Part shown: positions 55,149-64,000 of the stretch, in pieces
Layout of the letters: each line of letters opens with the position of its first letter
How positions within the stretch are numbered: position 1 is the stretch's first letter
Assembly (NCBI GenBank): GCA_022457155.1
Contig: JAJGOT010000133.1
Location: 661,001-725,000 of the forward strand
From: Cladopsammia gracilis
Taxonomy: Eukaryota > Cnidaria > Anthozoa > Scleractinia > Dendrophylliidae
Direction of reading: 5' to 3'
Length of the DNA stretch: 64,000 nt
Position numbers and translations under genes: made by a program
Notes under the pieces: generated by a model
Database searches by the model: none
What the model was told of the DNA's origin: nothing
The model's input: the letters and a program-made list of their open reading frames with translations, nothing else

Positions 55149-55649
55149 TTATTTGTCGGAAAGAGCTTGTTTGACAAACAATCGATTGAGTAAGAATTTT
55201 CGCTTATCGATGGCAAGTTCTGTCGATTCGAGCCAATCAAATCCCTCTGTGTCTTTTAACTCTTGCTGGGTTTGTATAACTTTTCGAAAGGTCGAATCTT
55301 TCTTCATAGCACGCATCCATTGTAGATTCTCTAAGAGTATTTTTCTCAGTTCCTTTCTATAAACAGGAAGCAAGGCATTTTCAGCTTTAATGCGAGCCAC
55401 GTTGTGTGCATCTCCGTTTTGCTCGTATTCATTTATCAAAGCGTTGAACTCGGCTTCGTGGTGACTAAAAGCTTCATCTTGAATACGCGACTAAGGATCT
55501 ATCTCCTCTTTCTCTTCTTGGGAAGATTCCATTTCTTCGCTAGATTGAGAGCCTTGAGATGACTGTTCGCTTTCTTGCGAACTTTCGCTTTCTTGTGAGC
55601 TTTCGCTTTCTTCGAAATTTCCATACCCTTGTTGATAGTCGCTCCACAT
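55149..55649 (-). pseudogene. unknown 166-codon ORF with acidic Ser/Glu/Gln N-terminus, one in-frame stop
   Basis: ATG at 55647-55649 opens MWSDYQQGYGNFEES followed by SSQES-type repeats, a glutamate-rich stretch and, at codon 53, a TAG (55491-55493). The same frame then continues for 113 codons as a charged, helical domain (VYRKELRKILLENLQWM, EGFDWLESTELAIDKRKFLL) to a TAA. No intron signal. A TATA box stands 65-75 bases upstream of the ATG. I do not recognise the family. Alternatives: a transposon accessory gene, or a remnant of an integrated DNA virus or Polinton-like element. A second ORF lies just upstream on the same strand. Confidence 0.5.
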
Positions 55650-55713
55650 CGTGATCTTTACTACACAAGTGCTGACAACACACTAAACTAATCTGAGCTG
55701 GTTGTGTCTTTCT

Positions 55714-55724
55714 TTTATATATTT
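55714..55724 (-). promoter_or_regulatory. TATA box
   Basis: ATATATAAAAG on the minus strand; a start site ~30 bases downstream would leave a ~40-base leader before the ATG of the 55149-55649 ORF. Confidence 0.5.
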
Positions 55725-55843
55725 CGATAGAGGCGCGGTTACACGGCAAAATCCTTATGAATTGATTTGTGTTTTGTTTGAGAACAAAAATGTTAGAATG
55801 AAATAACTTTACGGATGTTCCGCGAATTCACTATAAGGTCGGA

Positions 55844-56080
55844 TTACAGGCCTGAAGCTCTGTTGGCTTTTTCGCGAGCAAAGGTTTCATCTAAAAACGA
55901 TTTTACGTTTGGGTCATCTTCGTGTATGTAAACCCACTTTGTTTTTCCGTTTGAATAATGTCTTAATTAACTGGCCAGTAATTTCCTCCGCACCAATAGA
56001 CTGTAGGACTCGGACGGGGATTGTAAGGATTTCGGGAACTGGTGTACATTTCCGCAAGACCAAACCCTTCTGGCATGGTT
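55844..56080 (-). pseudogene. unknown ORF fragment with frameshift
   Basis: The minus strand reads EILTIPVRVLQSIGAEEITG then QLIKTLF in one frame; after a shift near 55935 a neighbouring frame continues as KWVYIHEDDPNVKSFLDE and ends RASGL at a TAA (55844-55846). The two parts look like one small protein with a single frameshift. It ends ~120 bases before the TATA box of the next ORF, so the two are closely packed in tandem, unlike host genes here. Family unknown. The right junction with the LINE lies near 56085. Confidence 0.4.
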
Positions 56081-56084
56081 TCGA

Positions 56085-56870
56085 GGCAAGGACTTTGATT
56101 CGCTTCCGCACAAGCTAATACTCGCAAAGTTAAACGCCTACGGTGTAGGAAAGACCAGCCTCAACTTGCTAGAAAACTACTTAGAACTGAGGAAACAACG
56201 TTTACGAGTAAACGACACCACATCGGAATGGCGCTATACCAAATTGGGATTTCCAAGGATCAATTGTAGGTCCATTACTTTTTAACATTTACAGTAACGA
56301 TCTTTTCTCCTTTCTCAGAAAAGCCAGTATTTCTAACTATGCGGATGACAATCAGCTGTATTTTGTAACTAAGAAATTGGAACACATTCATGAGACATTA
56401 AATTCGGAATTAAACATAGTCAGCAACTGGTTCTCAAACAACTATATCTTACACCAAATCCATCAAAGTGTAAAAACATGCTAGTGGCCAAAGCAAGTAT
56501 GACAAGGAAGAATCCAAAACTTAAAATCTCTATATATCAACAACGAGAGCATACCTAACGAACAAAAACCAACCCTGCTCGTAGTTGAAGTGGATAAGAT
56601 TCAGTTAAAATTTAACGACCAAGTTACTAAGATCTACAAAAAAGTCAGTAAGCAGCTAGGTTTTATGAGCCGAATGAAAACGTTATTGCCAACAAACACG
56701 AAAAGAACTCTGTATCGAGCCTTTATATTATTTCACCGCACTTTTTGTATTGCTCAGATATATGGCGACATTGTGGGAAAAGAAATCAAGATAAGCTCGA
56801 AAAGCTAAATGAAAGAGCGCTTAGATTTATACTTAACGATAAATCCTCTGAATATGACAACTATTGAAGA
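56085..56870 (+). pseudogene. decayed LINE reverse transcriptase, continuation
   Basis: Frame pieces read FDSLPHKLILAKLNAYG, GSIVGPLLFNIYSNDL, the active site as NYADDNQLYF, then a broken thumb (QLKFNDQVTKIYKKVSKQLG, KLEKLNERALRFIL). These follow the 53400-54205 piece in the order of a LINE RT, with about 150 residues lost or displaced. Several frameshifts; non-functional. Confidence 0.72.
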
Positions 56871-58296
56871 AGATTCGTATGCCAACATCCCACGTGGCCA
56901 GCCAGTCATCCGTTAACAATTTTGTCGGGATTCCATCGCTATCAAATCGAATGTTATTCGGAAATGGAGATGGAGCGAGTAACTTCAAAAACAATCCCAG
57001 GCAAAGAGAGAGGTCATACTTCTGTGCAAATCTTCACATTACTCTTCCGTTCCAGGGGCATAGCCAGGGTCCCGTTTTAGTGTATAGATCGACAAAAGCA
57101 GCTGAGCAAAGAAAGGCAGACAATAAACCACTGGAATATATATATTTACCTCAACTCAAAAATCTGTCAACTCCATTATTAAACTTTAGTAAATGCAGCA
57201 CCATTATCCCTGAATATTATCAAAACATCTATCCACGAGTTAGCCATTGGCTACCTATGTTTATATTGGAGTCCTGCCCGAGGCACAAATAATTATATAA
57301 TGTAGGACATACATGTAAAGTATATCCATCGTTACGTGTTCATAAGGTAATTATAAAGGTTATTACTATTTGCTAGCTGACTCCTGAAAGCACGAGATAA
57401 ATAATTATAAGCACTGATGATACTAGAAAACACTGATTACTATCTGTATATTTCAATTTTTCCAAAAGTGCGAGTGCTAATTTAAACGAGTTAAAGAGAC
57501 ACTGTCACCAGGATGCATCGATTCAATCTTGAAAAGTTCAGCCTGAATTTTTCAGTATAGAAGAGCCAAATTAAAAAATGGCGTCGATGAGTGTCGGCGA
57601 CGCCGCCCTCGCCACCGGCCCCGGCCCAGTTACATCCCTCAGGGGAGGGGGGGGGGGGGGAGGGAGGGGGTCTCCCATATAATAGATAGGGGATACTCGC
57701 CAAAAACTACTAAGAGTTTTAGTGACGATGTAGACTTTGTCATCGAATGCTTCATCTTTTAATGGATTTTAAGAGCATTGTCGTAAACCTTTAGTTGTTC
57801 ATTCTTTGTCCCTTAATTTTCGCGTGCCACCCTTAACGATGCCTTGAAGGCAAACATTTCGGCGTCCCACCCTGAGCACCCTAAGTGATACCAAAATATG
57901 TAAATTACACCCCTAAACGCGACGACGAGCATCCTCGTATTTCAGCGAAATCCAGCGAGAGAAGTCAAAATTGACAATGAGAGTCCAACATCCAGAGCGG
58001 GAGAAAAGTGATCAGTGCCGCGCGTGGAAACTCTTGATATTGTCCCTTTAAATTAATTATAATATAATTTGTTTTGAAATGGATAGTTTAAGAAAAATGG
58101 AAAAAAGAAGGGTAACAAATAAGAAAGTTTTCTACGTTTCCCAAAAGTGGTGCAAAATCGTTCAAACCTCGAGGCTATTACCCTAAGATATAACTCAGTG
58201 AAACTTACTAGGAAAAACCCTAACACTAAGCATTTTAAGCAATCTGTTTTCCCAGGAATCAATGTTTTTGGTCGAATGTACAAGATAATGAGAGCG
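56871..58296. other. intergenic, 3' side of gene A
   Basis: ORF 56864-57292 has no recognised domain. A poly-G tract and CTCCCATATAATAGATAGGG at 57640-57690 are a relic of the 54211 MITE. No clear AATAAA for gene A was seen on the minus strand. Confidence 0.4.
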
Positions 58297-59768
58297 TTAG
58301 AAGGAACTAGTTTCAACCTCAACAGGATTGGTCATCGAATGGATGAGGTGAAGAAAATCAGTTTCCTCTTGTTTATTGTCGGCATCCAACCTTTCTGTTC
58401 GCCGAGTGAGAGCACATAGTCGTTTTTCAAATTTTTCCAGTCTGTCCGCTGTGCACTGCATAATACTTTCAGAATTTAAACAGAAAGGCTCGGCTTCTGA
58501 CTGGCACATGTTTGCGAAAGTTGCTTCATCGCAATATAACTTGAATTCTGGTCGCTTTTTGTTTCCCTTCACAATTTCCTCGAATCTTTCACCGATAAAA
58601 CGAGCCATTTCAAGCTCCTCCGCACATTCCTCCGCATGCGTTTTGGCGTCAGTGTAGGATTCGTTTAGCACAGACACTAACATATTCATAAAGAATACGG
58701 TCATAACCAACATGTACATGAAAGCAAAGGTGGGCCCCAGAAACGGATTCTCGCTTCGGAGGCCATCAAGTGGGACAGCTTTTCCCAGAAGAAATTCAAA
58801 CTGGGAGATTACTGATTTCATGTAGCTGGAATATTCTACAACTGTACCACCGAAAAACCGCATTCCCGAGATCACAAAGGCGTTGAACACTATCAAGAAG
58901 AAACCAACATACGACAACTGGTATCCAACGGACTGGCGGAAAGATGAAAATAAGTAAATGACATAGGGGTTGAAACGGATCAGATTCAATAGCTTAAGTG
59001 TTACCATAAAAATGGCAAAAGCAATTGCTGCATTTTCCCAGTTAGCCCAGTCCAGTGCTGCGTGAAAATGCAGAATGTCGTATGGATTGTTTTGGATGGC
59101 TTTGATACTCTTCAGAACAGTCTTCGATCTGATCATGTAGAATGCCACTGACGCCACAGAGGAGATGATCATTAAGAAGTCGACCATATTCCAAACTGAC
59201 TTGAAAAATCCAAGGCGCTGCTGGTAAAGGTGAACCAGCATCAAGATCAAGTAATAAAGCACCATTGCCATGAAAAGAAACTGACAAATAAGGTAAAACA
59301 TTACCGCTCCAGATTCTGTTGTGTACAGACCGAGCGTGTCAACCCGTCTAGTAGTGTAAGCGGCGCCCGTAGCGATAACCTCAAAGAAGTATGTGGCAAT
59401 GCTGAGAAGATTTGTGTTAGCGTTGAAAACTGCGAACTCTAGGATTACTGCTCGTGTCTTGCGATCAGCCCATCCATAGCCGAACGTTTCGCCCAGGACA
59501 CCCTGAGCAGTTTCAACGTCATAGCCCATGACGGCAACATAACCACCCCCTTCATATGTGTTGTAAGTGCCTTTTATCGGATCGTTGTCTATTTCTTCGC
59601 CTGTTTGGTAACGCCAAGGCTTTGGGCACAGTTGCAGAGCCTTCGGCCATGAAGTATTGTAGGGCATTGGTTTCCAGCCTGGAAGACTCAGTGGCGTAGT
59701 ATCCTCGCCTTCACTGGAGTAGTCGTAGAAGCAGTCTGGGATCAACTGAGGAAGAGATTTACAGGAAC
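58297..59768 (-). CDS. Gene A last exon: polycystin channel domain, C-terminus
   Basis: 1472-nt exon. The acceptor GTTTAAG leaves two bases that complete the Ser codon begun by the previous exon; it ends at a stop. It opens with SCK and CFYDYSSEGE, the rest of the polycystin extracellular loop (WRYQTGEEID, YGGGY-like EGGGYVAVMG, TRAVILEFAVFNANTNLLS). Then six membrane helices: YLICQFLFMAMVLYYLIL, WNMVDFLMIISSVASVAFY, AIAFAIFMVTLKLLNLI, LSYVGFFLIVFNAFVISG, the pore region FEFLLGKAVPLDGL, and FMYMLVMTVFFMNMLVSVL. The tail holds ELEMARFIGERFEEIVKG and a coiled-coil-like RLEKFEKRLCALTRR. This is a PKD_channel (TRPP-type) module as found in PKD1L proteins. No EF hand is seen. Confidence 0.93.
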
Positions 59769-61004
59769 CTTAAACAAAGAACAGCATTAATGATTTAGAG
59801 GAACCTTGAACAAAAAAAAGAGCTTTACAATTAATAATAGCAGGGTAGATTATTTAGTTAGGTTCGCATTTGTTAAATAACAGCAAAATACGTTTCATAA
59901 ATAGTATTCTACAAAACATTATTAATTGTAATGTTCACGTTATATACCGGAAGTGCGAATACCGGATGTTCAGAGTCAATTTATATCGCTAGGAACTTTG
60001 GGATTGATCCCTCGACCATCATGGCGTCCATGTGATTGATGTTTCTAAGAGCTTACAATAAATCGTTGTTAATCTCATGCATCGTGAGTTGATATCCACA
60101 AGAAACATTACATTAATGAGCAATGAAAACTGCGTGGAAATTTTTTTAACGAGAAATGTATCAAAACAAACAAAGTGGTATTCCAAAATCGTGTTGGTTA
60201 CATCAAAAAGTGTAAAAACAACGCCAACAACATAATAGTCGTATGATGCCCCTTCTAAGCAGAACAACAAACATGTCTTAGGAAATGGAGAGATTTGTGA
60301 CAAAAATCAAAGAAAAAGGGATCTGCTCAACTGGGTTGTTCTTATGGTCATCAGGAAGGGCTTTCACCCGGACTTTGAAGCAGCAGTAAAGAAAACGTAT
60401 TATGCGATACCATTTATACCTATAATATTATGACTTACTTTTCGATACCAAAAGCGCACAACGCACACAGATTGAAAACATGGTACGTTGACCGTCATAA
60501 TACTTCTTCCCGAACCACGTGACCCATAACTGACGGAGTGTAACCCAGTTCCCATAGCACGATGTAACCAAGAATTTTACTATACCCCCGTGAATGGGAT
60601 TCTATTCTATGCAGAGGTTACCCTCCGCATTACTTTCGTCGTACCCATTTTAACACTTGTTTGTAGGGAGACAGTGTCAGAAAGGTTTCTTTTCTCGGGA
60701 AACAACAATAGGGCAGAAACCTGGGCTCGAAACACCGAACTTCATGATTAAACTCCGAATGGCTAATCACCGGCTGCCTCCTCTGTTGACAGTTATAGAT
60801 GTTTTTAATGTTTGCACGTTATTTCAGACACTTGAAGGACTCATATGTAATAAACAGGATATCAACAGCATATTTGCAAATGAGCCAAAGACAAAAGATA
60901 ATACTCAGTGTAGTTGATCAAAAAAATAGCGGACGTCTTTCTGAAGTGAATTAAAAATCAATTACTATTTGCTTTGATGAAATAAATTTATGAAAACAAC
61001 TTAC
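59769..61004. other. intron of gene A, nothing recognised
   Basis: ORFs at 60019-60303 and 60657-60917 have no domain or splice context. Confidence 0.45.
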
Positions 61005-61173
61005 TTTCTTTGATTCTCAACTGTCTCATCCACGGCATGCCGATCAATATGGACATTTTGTTTTCGATAAACACATCTTTTTTGTCTTGAAGTCCATTGT
61101 ACCACGGCTGGTGGTAAATGTTCGGGATAAACTCCTGCTTCAACCAACCCCATAGTTTGTCTTTGTCGGTGAC
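61005..61173 (-). CDS. Gene A penultimate exon: start of polycystin extracellular loop
   Basis: 169-nt exon: acceptor AATATTCCAG, donor GTAAGT; enters at phase 0, leaves at phase 1. Encodes LWGWLKQEFIPNIYHQ, PWYNGLQDKKD, then MSILIGMPWMRQLRIKE. The WYNG and LIG.PR.RQLR-like motifs are the conserved beginning of the loop after the first channel helix in PKD1- and PKD2-type proteins. Confidence 0.92.
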
Positions 61174-61883
61174 CTGGAATATAAATTAATATTTGATATG
61201 ATTAGATTGATCAACTACGCCCATATATTTTCTGAATTTATGGCTATGATACATTTTTCCAGAAAGATGACCTGTCTGAGTATACACCTATTGTTACTAT
61301 CATCTTACCAAAACATACCACTGGACAATCCTGTTAGTCTAGTAAAATTAACATGATATTAACGAGAGTTTGTTTAACTGCTCCTCATTACACTGGTTGT
61401 TTTAGAATCGTGATCAACGGGTTGGCAAAATTAGACTATCAGAGCGGTTATCAATTGAGTATCGAATCAATGAAAGAAATTTCGCGATTGCTTTGGTTTT
61501 ACATTGCTACACAATGTGATTGGCTATAAAATCTTGCGCCACTTTCTCAGTCAATCAGAAGTAAAATTAAAACCGAGTTAAAAGCGAGTTACTTGCACAA
61601 GTTTTCCTGCTCTTGGCACCGGCTTTATGTATTTGCTTTGAGTTCTGATTGGTTCACTAGATTGTCTGCTTCTGTTGTTATTGGCCAAAGTAATTGCTTT
61701 GTTTTTGGTTTCGCGACACCCATTTGAAACCCCTCTAGGAGCAAATTGTAATACTAACAACGCAACATACTCTTGGTCAAGACAGGGCTGGAACAATTCA
61801 ACCTTCGAGTCTGACCACTAGATCACCGCCCTTGGTTTTAACAACGTCATAGTTAACAGTAATGCTTGTTGAAAATAGCAAAT
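61174..61883. other. intron of gene A
   Basis: Minus ORF 61578-61796 has no domain. Confidence 0.4.
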
Positions 61884-62060
61884 AATAGCCCATTTCCGAG
61901 TTGCTCTTAACCTCCTTTTCAAACCGAGGCCAAGTGCAAAACCATTCATATGAAAATGAGTTTTCTTTCACATGCAACTAAAACTTGTATCCATATGAAT
62001 GGTTTTGCAATTGGCCTCGGTTAGAAAAGGAGTCTAAGAGCAACCCGGAAATGGGCTATT
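61884..62060. mobile_element. fold-back MITE in gene A intron
   Basis: AATAGCCCATTTCCGAGTTG is inverted as CAACCCGGAAATGGGCTATT, and the arms continue (GGCCAAGTGCAAAACCATTC / GAATGGTTTTGCAATTGGCC) for ~65 bp with few mismatches. Confidence 0.85.
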
Positions 62061-62417
62061 CATATGTTTCCAAACTGTATGTCTTCTTATAAACCCCAAG
62101 TGGTGTAAATTTGGAATTTATGTTCCTAACTTACAACTCTTACTATACAAGTAAACAACTCAACCAGATTATTCCCGGCATAATTTTTGTGGAAAAAGGA
62201 TTAAAGGATGAAGAAGAGGTGATAATCCTATATAAGGGCTGATAATTGCTCATGGTATACATGTATCAGATTGGCAGGTTATACTACGAGAAAAGCTCGC
62301 ATGCAGGAAGTGGCATGACCGGAAGTGAACTGTTCATTTTCTCAAACAAGAATAACTAAACGGGGTCTATCATATTATTGATGTATAAATTGGCTTGTAT
62401 ATAAAATGCAGTCTTAC

Positions 62418-63728
62418 CAGATCAAACTTGCCAAATGGATTTAGCAATGTCGTTGTCATCATAAAACGATAATTGTTTTTATTGCCGTAGCAAACCATCG
62501 CCAAGAAAAACACAAAAATCAAATGCAGAACAATTTGCTTCGTTATGCCTGCCAACTTGACTTCTTTTCTGGTTCGCTCACGAATGGCCTCCAACCTCGA
62601 TCGCTTAAAACTTTCTTTAGGATTATCACTCAGAAAATCGATATCATACGAGTCACTTTCTTCGCCATCTTCTTCAGACTCCTGGCTGTCGCTCTTTTGG
62701 TTTCTCGTTAAAAGCAACGAAATCACAACAACAGCCAGCATCACCTTCGTTGGTTGTACAACAAAAATGTCCTGACCATTTGATATCAAAATGGAGGAAA
62801 GCCATTGCTCAGCAACTTCTTTTCCCCACATTAAGCTGTAAAACAAAGTGAATGTTGCTGCTGTAAGTGTTGTGACAAAGCAGAGAAACCAGGCGAAGTA
62901 CACACAGAAGTGCGGCAACATGCAGCCAGCGTCTCTCACTTTGTCGACCAGTTGTTGGGCGTGGTCAATTTCTTTATACTTGTCTCCCCTTTTGCCGCTC
63001 GGTTTGCTCGACTTGAACAAAAAAACGATTAGGATGTTGACAGGTGCAATTATAATTCCGCTTTGCACACCAACGATGATCTGTTTCAAGGAGAACTTGA
63101 ATGGTCCGACTTGAATAGCTCCCTCAGATTCTCCACCAATGTTGTAGAACATGGCATTCGCAATCATAGCGCTGAACAGAACTGAAAGGCAGCATGAGGC
63201 TCTTTGCACACGTGTGAATGTGCTGCTGCATGCTTTACCAAAAACAGACATCCATAAGTGACCGTCGGCAATTTTTCTTCCAAACCGTGAACGGACCTGA
63301 TTTGAAAAGGAGATGGTGCTTCTGTCGTTCACAGTTGCCTCTATAAGACCGTCCTCTTTTTCCACTGCAAGCCATCTATTTATGGGGAAGGTCCATTGTT
63401 CTTCTGTCTGTCTGTCTCTGATTGTGACTGTTTCTACAAACCAAGACGGATTCTCTCCTGCGTTGTCATGCTCCAAAGTTATTTCTTTCAAAGGTCCTAA
63501 CGATTCTTTGGTGATGAGAACGAATCCATTAATACTTCCCCGTGCAAACATGTCACCTGACTCCCCTTTACTTCGCAGTGGAATTTGGTTATGTTCATTT
63601 GTCTCGCCTTTGACTGTGATCACAACGTTAGCTGTTGTACCTGAGAATTTCCAAACACCTGTGCCGATAACCATGTCGTAATAATAGGTTCCTTCTTCCA
63701 CAATAGTCACTTGCTTTGGAGGACACAT
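62418..63728 (-). CDS. Gene A exon: PLAT domain and transmembrane region of a polycystin-1-like protein
   Basis: 1311-nt exon (437 codons): acceptor TTTTTTGTCGTAG, donor GTAAGA, both phase 0. Residues ~14-128 are a PLAT/LH2 domain (YYYDMVIGTGVW, FSGTTANVVITVKG, ITLEHDNAGENPSWFVETV, FPINRWLAVEKEDG). Then come transmembrane helices: CCLSVLFSAMIANAMFYNI, IIVGVQSGIIIAPVNILIVF, CVYFAWFLCFVTTLTAATF, TKVMLAVVVISLLL, IVLHLIFVFFLAMVCYG, with an acidic loop (SEEDGEESDSYDIDFL) between the fourth and fifth. This is the PLAT-to-channel section that follows the GPS and first helix in PKD1-like proteins. ATG is the first codon of the exon, but the acceptor and missing upstream domains show that it is internal. 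Confidence 0.93.
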
Positions 63729-64000
63729 CTACGACAAAAAAGAGTTAAGGATTAGACATTTAATTAACATTACAGACCCTGATCGTTAAATGCATGTCTT
63801 TTAAATATGGATATGACTTCAAAGAGATACGCTCAAAAGCGGCCCTTGGCATTCAAGAATGTTTTCGAAAAATTTTAAGAGACAAAATATTCTATAATGC
63901 ATTTTGTCCGCTTGAGAAATAGATCTTCACAAAAGTGTTGATTAATCGTTTTCTTACAAATAAATCAGTGTAGAGAAAATAATTTCCTCCTTCTTACATT
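63729..64000. other. intron of gene A (to window end)
   Basis: No further exon of gene A seen before the end of the window; its 5' part lies outside. Confidence 0.5.

Noticed and set aside
58147..59442. Plus-strand ORFs opposite the channel exon
   Set aside because: Shadows of the minus-strand coding exon.
61884..62060. miRNA hairpin in the gene A intron
   Set aside because: Arms of ~65 bp and the size fit a fold-back MITE better than a miRNA precursor.
62523..63681. Plus-strand ORFs opposite the PLAT exon
   Set aside because: Shadows of the minus-strand polycystin exon, which has clear domains.

Overview
Eukaryotic, intron-rich, AT-rich and repeat-dense DNA, most likely from an anthozoan cnidarian such as a stony coral. 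This is inferred from polycystin-1-family genes that combine a D8C (uromodulin/OIT3-type) domain, EGF repeats and REJ, from a full-length DIRS element, from THAP-bearing elements and from very many small palindromic transposons. No species can be named from the sequence alone. There are no operons; all host genes found are spliced.

Two polycystin-1-like genes lie head to tail on the minus strand. Gene A (right end, 58297-63728 and beyond) gives the last three exons of a polycystin: a PLAT domain, transmembrane segments, the polycystin extracellular loop, the ion-channel domain and a stop codon. Gene B starts at about 26.5 kb and runs leftwards off the window: putative signal peptide, D8C domain, seven calcium-binding EGF exons, two long exons of the REJ/receptor-egg-jelly region and one further exon at 3225-3440. 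Splice phases agree across all twelve exons (942 codons with no stop). Its REJ-GPS-PLAT-channel part must lie left of the window. The introns are filled with MITEs, a truncated LINE, THAP fragments and duplicated intron blocks left by EGF exon duplication.

Between the genes (26.5-58.3 kb) lies accessory DNA. It holds a CR1/L2-like LINE end with an (ATTGT)n tail (35.85-36.93 kb), an apparently intact DIRS-type tyrosine-recombinase retrotransposon with inverted terminal repeats and an internal complementary region (37.03-41.51 kb), and a tandem and segmental repeat array (44.0-53.3 kb) that carries at least ten near-perfect 67-nt hairpins. To the right is a decayed LINE (53.4-56.9 kb) interrupted by a palindromic poly-C element, a well-formed tRNA-His and two compact minus-strand ORFs of unknown origin. 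A recurring ~1.2 kb element, called R1 here, occurs at 5-7.8, 8.9-10.2, 34.1-35.8 and 42.2-42.7 kb; one copy has inserted into another copy.

The observations I consider most worth following are the hairpin array, the self-nested R1 family with palindromic ends but no evident terminal inverted repeats, the THAP-domain mini-transposon at the left end, and the two unknown ORFs at 55.1-56.1 kb.
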